Positions 14,148 through 16,750 of a DNA stretch of 16,750 nucleotides are shown here, piece by piece. This DNA comes from Stenotrophomonas sp. (GTDB taxonomy: Bacteria; Pseudomonadota; Gammaproteobacteria; Xanthomonadales; Xanthomonadaceae): the NCBI GenBank assembly GCA_003484865.1, contig DMZT01000386.1, positions 1-16,750 on the forward strand. Reading direction: 5' to 3'. The notes below the pieces were generated by a model that had not been told where the DNA came from, ran no database searches, and saw nothing but the letters and a program-made list of their open reading frames with translations. The translations under genes were made by a program, and so were the position numbers. The number at the start of each line of letters is the position of its first letter. Positions within the stretch are counted from its first letter, which is position 1.

Positions 14148-15788
14148 TCAGCGGCGGTCCAGCTCCGGGTCGTCGATTCCCTGTCGGCGCATTTCCAGCA
14201 CCGTGGGGGTGATGCTCTCGATCCGGGCATCGACCCGGGCACGGCCGACATAATCCAGGTTCGGCTGCCGCTTCAAGGCCTGCAGCTGGATCAGCGCCTG
14301 CTCCGGGCGGCCACTCAGGTACGCGGCTTCGGCATAGGCCTCGCTGGCCCGGGTGGTGTCGCCAGCCAGTTCGCTGGCGCGGGCGAAGCGCTGCTGGAAG
14401 ACCGGATCATTGCCGCTTTGCGACAGCATCGGGCGCAGCATCGCCTGCGCGCGCTGGCCGGCCTCGCGGCCGCCTTGCTCATTGAGGATGGCCGCATAGG
14501 TCAACGCGACCGGGCGGCTGCCGGGGTGCTGGCGCATCAGGGTTTCGAACCGGGCGTTGGCCTGCACCGGCTGGCCGCTGCGGGACTCGGCCTCGCCCAG
14601 CGCCAGCGCCACCCAGACATTGTCCGGATGGTCGCGCAGCAGCTCGCCCAGATCCCGGGTGGCCTGCGCGGCCGCACTGTTGCGCAGCCGGCCCAGGGCC
14701 AGCCCGTAGCGTTGCGGCTCGGTCAGCCCGTTCTTCTGCGCGCGCTGCAGGCTTTCGTATTCCCGGATGACATCGCCGGGGGTGTCGGCGCTGAGCACGC
14801 GCAGGCGCTCGCGTGCCCACTCGAACTGGCCGGTGCTGCCGCGGCTGAGCGCGTTGACCGAGATCTGCATCGAGGCCGGCAGCAGCGGATTGCTCCGCCG
14901 CACCAGCGGCTCGGAGAGGGCTGGATCGGACGGGTTCACCCGCTCCTGGCGGACCCCGCCGGGCACCTCGGTGGTGAGCAGCACCGTGTCCTTCTTCATC
15001 TGCTCGGCGCGGGCCTTGGCCTCGCTGATGCGGGTGGTGGTGACCGGGTGGGTCTGCAGGAAATCCGGGACGCTGTAACCACCCTGGTTGCCCCGCATCG
15101 AGGCCGACATGCGCTCGAAGAAGCCGGCCATCGCATCCACGTCGTAGCCGCTGCGGGCGAGCGTGCGGATGCCCAGGCGGTCGGCCTCGGATTCGTTGGA
15201 GCGGGTGTAATTGATCTGGCGCTGCTGCATCAGGCCCATGCCCGAGGTGATCGCGGCCATGGTGGCATCACCGGAAGAGTTGCCGCCGGCCTGCTGCGCG
15301 GCCACGATCGCGGCAAGCATGCCGAGCAGGATCGGGATCTGGTCGCGCTGGGCACGTTCGACACCGCGCAGCACGTGCTGCTGGGTGACGTGGGCGATTT
15401 CGTGGGACAGCACCGCGGCCACTTCGTCCTCGCGCTCGGCGGTCAGCACCAGGCCCGCGTTGACCCCGATATAGCCGCCGAGGGTGGCAAAGGCATTGAT
15501 CTGCCGGTCCTTGAGCATGAAGAAGGTGTAGGACTGACGCGGCTGGGCACTGTTGGAGCCCAACCGGGCGCCCATGGTCTGGAGCCAGTCATCGACCAGC
15601 GGATCATCGAGCAGATAGCCGTAGTTGCGCAGTTCGCGCAGCATCATCCCGCCGTACTCGGCCTGCCGGGCCGGGGTCAGCAGCTCGCCGGCCGAGGACC
15701 CGATGTCCGGCAGCTTGCTTTCCTGGGCCCCGGCCAGCGGCACGGCCAAGGCCAGGGTCAACGCGGCAGAGAGCAGCAAGGGGCGCAA
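14148..15788 (-). CDS. BepA-like periplasmic M48 metalloprotease with TPR domain
   Basis: The 546-residue exported protein resembles BepA (YfgC), the zinc protease/chaperone that acts with the BAM complex on outer-membrane protein assembly and LptD quality control. A signal peptide ends near AGA-QES (residue 21). The M48 domain has the zinc motif HEIAH (H129, E130, H133) and the third ligand E201 in SNESEADRLG; H247 in LQTHPVTT corresponds to the switch histidine of BepA. Helical repeats, probably TPRs, fill about 350-520. Length exceeds E. coli BepA (487), mainly in the C-terminal half. The start is TTG at 15788: AGGAG (15795-15799) is 6 nt upstream and no suitable ATG is near. It diverges from grxC. 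Orthology with BepA is likely but not proven; other M48 members lack the TPR region. Confidence 0.9.
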   Translation of the reverse strand: MRPLLLSAALTLALAVPLAGAQESKLPDIGSSAGELLTPARQAEYGGMMLRELRNYGYLLDDPLVDDWLQTMGARLGSNSAQPRQSYTFFMLKDRQINAFATLGGYIGVNAGLVLTAEREDEVAAVLSHEIAHVTQQHVLRGVERAQRDQIPILLGMLAAIVAAQQAGGNSSGDATMAAITSGMGLMQQRQINYTRSNESEADRLGIRTLARSGYDVDAMAGFFERMSASMRGNQGGYSVPDFLQTHPVTTTRISEAKARAEQMKKDTVLLTTEVPGGVRQERVNPSDPALSEPLVRRSNPLLPASMQISVNALSRGSTGQFEWARERLRVLSADTPGDVIREYESLQRAQKNGLTEPQRYGLALGRLRNSAAAQATRDLGELLRDHPDNVWVALALGEAESRSGQPVQANARFETLMRQHPGSRPVALTYAAILNEQGGREAGQRAQAMLRPMLSQSGNDPVFQQRFARASELAGDTTRASEAYAEAAYLSGRPEQALIQLQALKRQPNLDYVGRARVDARIESITPTVLEMRRQGIDDPELDRR

Positions 15789-15794
15789 ACGGAG

Positions 15795-15799
15795 CTCCT
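15795..15799 (-). promoter_or_regulatory. Shine-Dalgarno fixing the TTG start of the M48 protease
   Basis: AGGAG on the minus strand lies 6 nt before TTG at 15788. It directly precedes the signal-peptide sequence RPLLLSAALTLAL, which decides the start in favour of this rare codon. Confidence 0.75.
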
Positions 15800-15919
15800 G
15801 GGGGAAGACGGACGACAGCGTGACAGGGCCAGTGCAACCTGCAGTTAAATCACAGTGTTGCGGTGGTGACGTGGAAAATCCAGCGGACCGCTACCATATA
15901 CAGACCAACGTTCCGCTGT

Positions 15920-15923
15920 GGAG
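15920..15923 (+). promoter_or_regulatory. Shine-Dalgarno deciding the glutaredoxin start
   Basis: GGAG is followed by 6 nt and then GTG at 15930. The alternative GTG at 15918 overlaps this site and has no ribosome site of its own, so the shorter protein is favoured. Confidence 0.65.
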
Positions 15924-15929
15924 TTTCCC

Positions 15930-16229
15930 GTGAGCCAAGATGCTGTTTCCACCCCCGGTGGCGCACCCGCCATCACCATCTACTCGACCGCGGTGTGCCC
16001 GTACTGCGTGGCCGCCAAGAACTTCCTGAAGAGCAAGGGCCGCGACTGGACCGAGGTCCGGATCGATCTGGACCCGGTCGAGCGCGAGAAGATGATGGCC
16101 AAGACCCGCCGCACCAGCGTGCCGCAGATCTTCGTGGGCGAGGTCCATGTGGGCGGCTACGACGACATGATGGCGCTGCACCGTGCCGGCAAGCTGGAGC
16201 CGCTGCTGGCCGGGCAGGACCCGGCATGA
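15930..16229 (+). CDS. grxC: Glutaredoxin 3 (GrxC)
   Basis: This is a 99-residue dithiol glutaredoxin that reduces disulfides and glutathione mixed disulfides in the cytoplasm using GSH. The thioredoxin-fold active site CPYC is at 23-26, the cis-proline glutathione-binding motif TSVPQIF at 62-68, and the second GSH contact GGYDDM at 75-80. It carries about 13 extra N-terminal residues compared with E. coli Grx3. The GTG start at 15930 is supported by GGAG 6 nt upstream. The 141-nt divergent gap to the M48 gene should hold its promoter; TGGAAA (15872) with an AT-rich CATATA (15895) at 17-nt spacing is a weak candidate. Its stop overlaps the next start as ATGA, so the AhpD-like protein is probably translated with it. 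Confidence 0.94.
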   Translation: MSQDAVSTPGGAPAITIYSTAVCPYCVAAKNFLKSKGRDWTEVRIDLDPVEREKMMAKTRRTSVPQIFVGEVHVGGYDDMMALHRAGKLEPLLAGQDPA

Positions 16230-16618
16230 GCGCGGCCGACGACGGCAGCAAGGACCGCATCGCCGAATTCACCGAGTTCCGCCAGCGCATGAACCAGCGC
16301 ATCCTGGGGGAACCCAACCAGGTCGTGCGCCGCTTCTTCGCGCTGGATACCCAGACCTACCAGGCCGGCGCGCTGGATGTGAAGACCAAGGAGCTGCTGG
16401 GCCTGGTCGCCTCGATGGTGCTGCGCTGCGATGACTGCATCAGCTACCACGTGGCCCAGTGCAAGGACGCCGGCGTGACCCGCGAGGAGTTCTTCGAGAC
16501 CTTCTCGGTCGGCCTGGTGGTCGGCGGCTCGATCGTGATCCCGCACCTGCGCCGGGCGGTGGATTTCCTGCACCAGCTCGAAGGTGGCGCCGACGCGCCG
16601 GCCGTTCACGAGCATTGA
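16226..16618 (+). CDS. AhpD-like carboxymuconolactone decarboxylase family protein
   Basis: This 130-residue all-helical protein belongs to the CMD/AhpD superfamily. It has the AhpD redox signature E56-x11-C68-x2-C71-x3-H75 (KELLGLV...RCDDCISYH), with the spacing of the Mycobacterium AhpD set Glu118, Cys130, Cys133, His137. This makes a thiol peroxidase or disulfide-reductant role more likely than lactone decarboxylation. It is cytosolic, with no signal peptide. The ATG overlaps the grxC stop by four bases, so the two are translationally coupled, and glutaredoxin could serve as its reductant; that partnership is inferred. A palindromic SMAG dimer follows 25 nt after the stop. Confidence 0.9.
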   Translation: MSAADDGSKDRIAEFTEFRQRMNQRILGEPNQVVRRFFALDTQTYQAGALDVKTKELLGLVASMVLRCDDCISYHVAQCKDAGVTREEFFETFSVGLVVGGSIVIPHLRRAVDFLHQLEGGADAPAVHEH

Positions 16619-16643
16619 GACCGGGGCCGACCCGGCCGCGCCG

Positions 16644-16722
16644 CGGTAGAGCCGACCGTTGGTCGGCTGCCGTCAGCGGTGGGTATGCGCCAAGGGCAGC
16701 CGACCAACGGTCGGCTCTACCG
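16644..16722. repeat. Inverted pair of SMAG (GTAG) elements
   Basis: Two identical copies face each other as a 28-bp perfect inverted repeat (16644-16671 and 16695-16722) around a 23-nt spacer. Each copy has a GTAG head (16646-16649, and 16717-16720 on the opposite strand) and an 8-bp stem AGCCGACC/GGTCGGCT with a GTT loop. They can form two small hairpins or one long one. This dimeric arrangement is characteristic of S. maltophilia SMAGs and probably stabilises or ends the grxC-ahpD-like mRNA. Confidence 0.9.
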
Positions 16723-16750
16723 GTTTCGGGCGTGCGGCCGAGGTGTTGGC

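Noticed and set aside
15812..15826. A second PHO-like sequence upstream of the M48 protease (CTGTCAC followed by CTGTCGT on the minus strand)
   Set aside because: The pitch is 8 bp, not 11, and it lies only about 13 nt from the ribosome site, leaving no room for a -10 and transcript start.
14091..15848. A 585-residue open frame on the plus strand across the M48 protease gene
   Set aside because: It is antisense to a protease with all catalytic motifs and has no recognisable domain; long antisense frames are expected at this GC content. The same applies to the plus-strand frames at 6156-7934, 9852-11312 and 11969-13285.
15918..15929. A glutaredoxin start at GTG 15918
   Set aside because: This GTG overlaps the GGAG ribosome site of the downstream GTG and lacks its own site.

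Overview
The window looks like a chromosomal segment of a high-GC gammaproteobacterium of the Xanthomonadaceae, most likely Stenotrophomonas. Three things support this: very high GC at third codon positions; a phoB-phoR-ppk1-ppx gene order typical of that family; and three copies of a GTAG-headed hairpin repeat of the type described as SMAG elements in Stenotrophomonas maltophilia (one at 9798-9822, two inverted at 16644-16722). No phage, transposon, CRISPR, tRNA or rRNA was seen. Thirteen protein genes are supported. The first one (+) and the last two (+) flank a block of ten genes on the minus strand.

Layout. 2-850 (+) is a DUF455 ferritin-like protein, possibly missing its extreme 5' end. 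It overlaps tail to tail with a DUF2235 / Tle1-type alpha-beta hydrolase (823-2310, -). Next comes a compact minus-strand group of glycosyltransferase (3744-4883), PAP2 phosphatase (3230-3763, overlapping the former by 20 nt) and lpxH (2398-3141). Upstream of it lie a strong intrinsic terminator and a 5043-3'-side neighbour, a 969-residue TonB-dependent receptor (5031-7940). The phosphate/polyphosphate block follows: ppx (8170-9696), ppk1 (9819-11900), phoR (11897-13237) and phoB (13336-14025). A BepA-like periplasmic M48 protease (14148-15788) is upstream of phoB and diverges from a glutaredoxin plus AhpD-like gene pair (15930-16229 and 16226-16618), which ends in an inverted SMAG dimer.

How the genes may work together. 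The common theme is phosphate. A good PHO box with a -10 at the canonical 10-nt distance sits in front of phoB. phoR and ppk1 overlap by ATGA, so polyphosphate synthesis is probably coupled to the sensor kinase. The glycosyltransferase-PAP2-lpxH group is preceded by three GTCAT half-sites at an exact 11-bp pitch, the periodicity of a PHO box. A PhoB-controlled glycosyltransferase plus lipid phosphatase would fit envelope-lipid remodelling under phosphate starvation; this is the most interesting inference in the window. The TonB receptor has a weaker PHO-like tandem motif upstream. The Grx/AhpD pair at the right end is a separate thiol-redox unit, and the DUF2235 gene at the left looks like an orphan lipase or T6SS-type effector without visible partners.

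Intergenic stretches are all shorter than 300 bases. The longest (7941-8169) carries the receptor leader and its putative regulatory motif.
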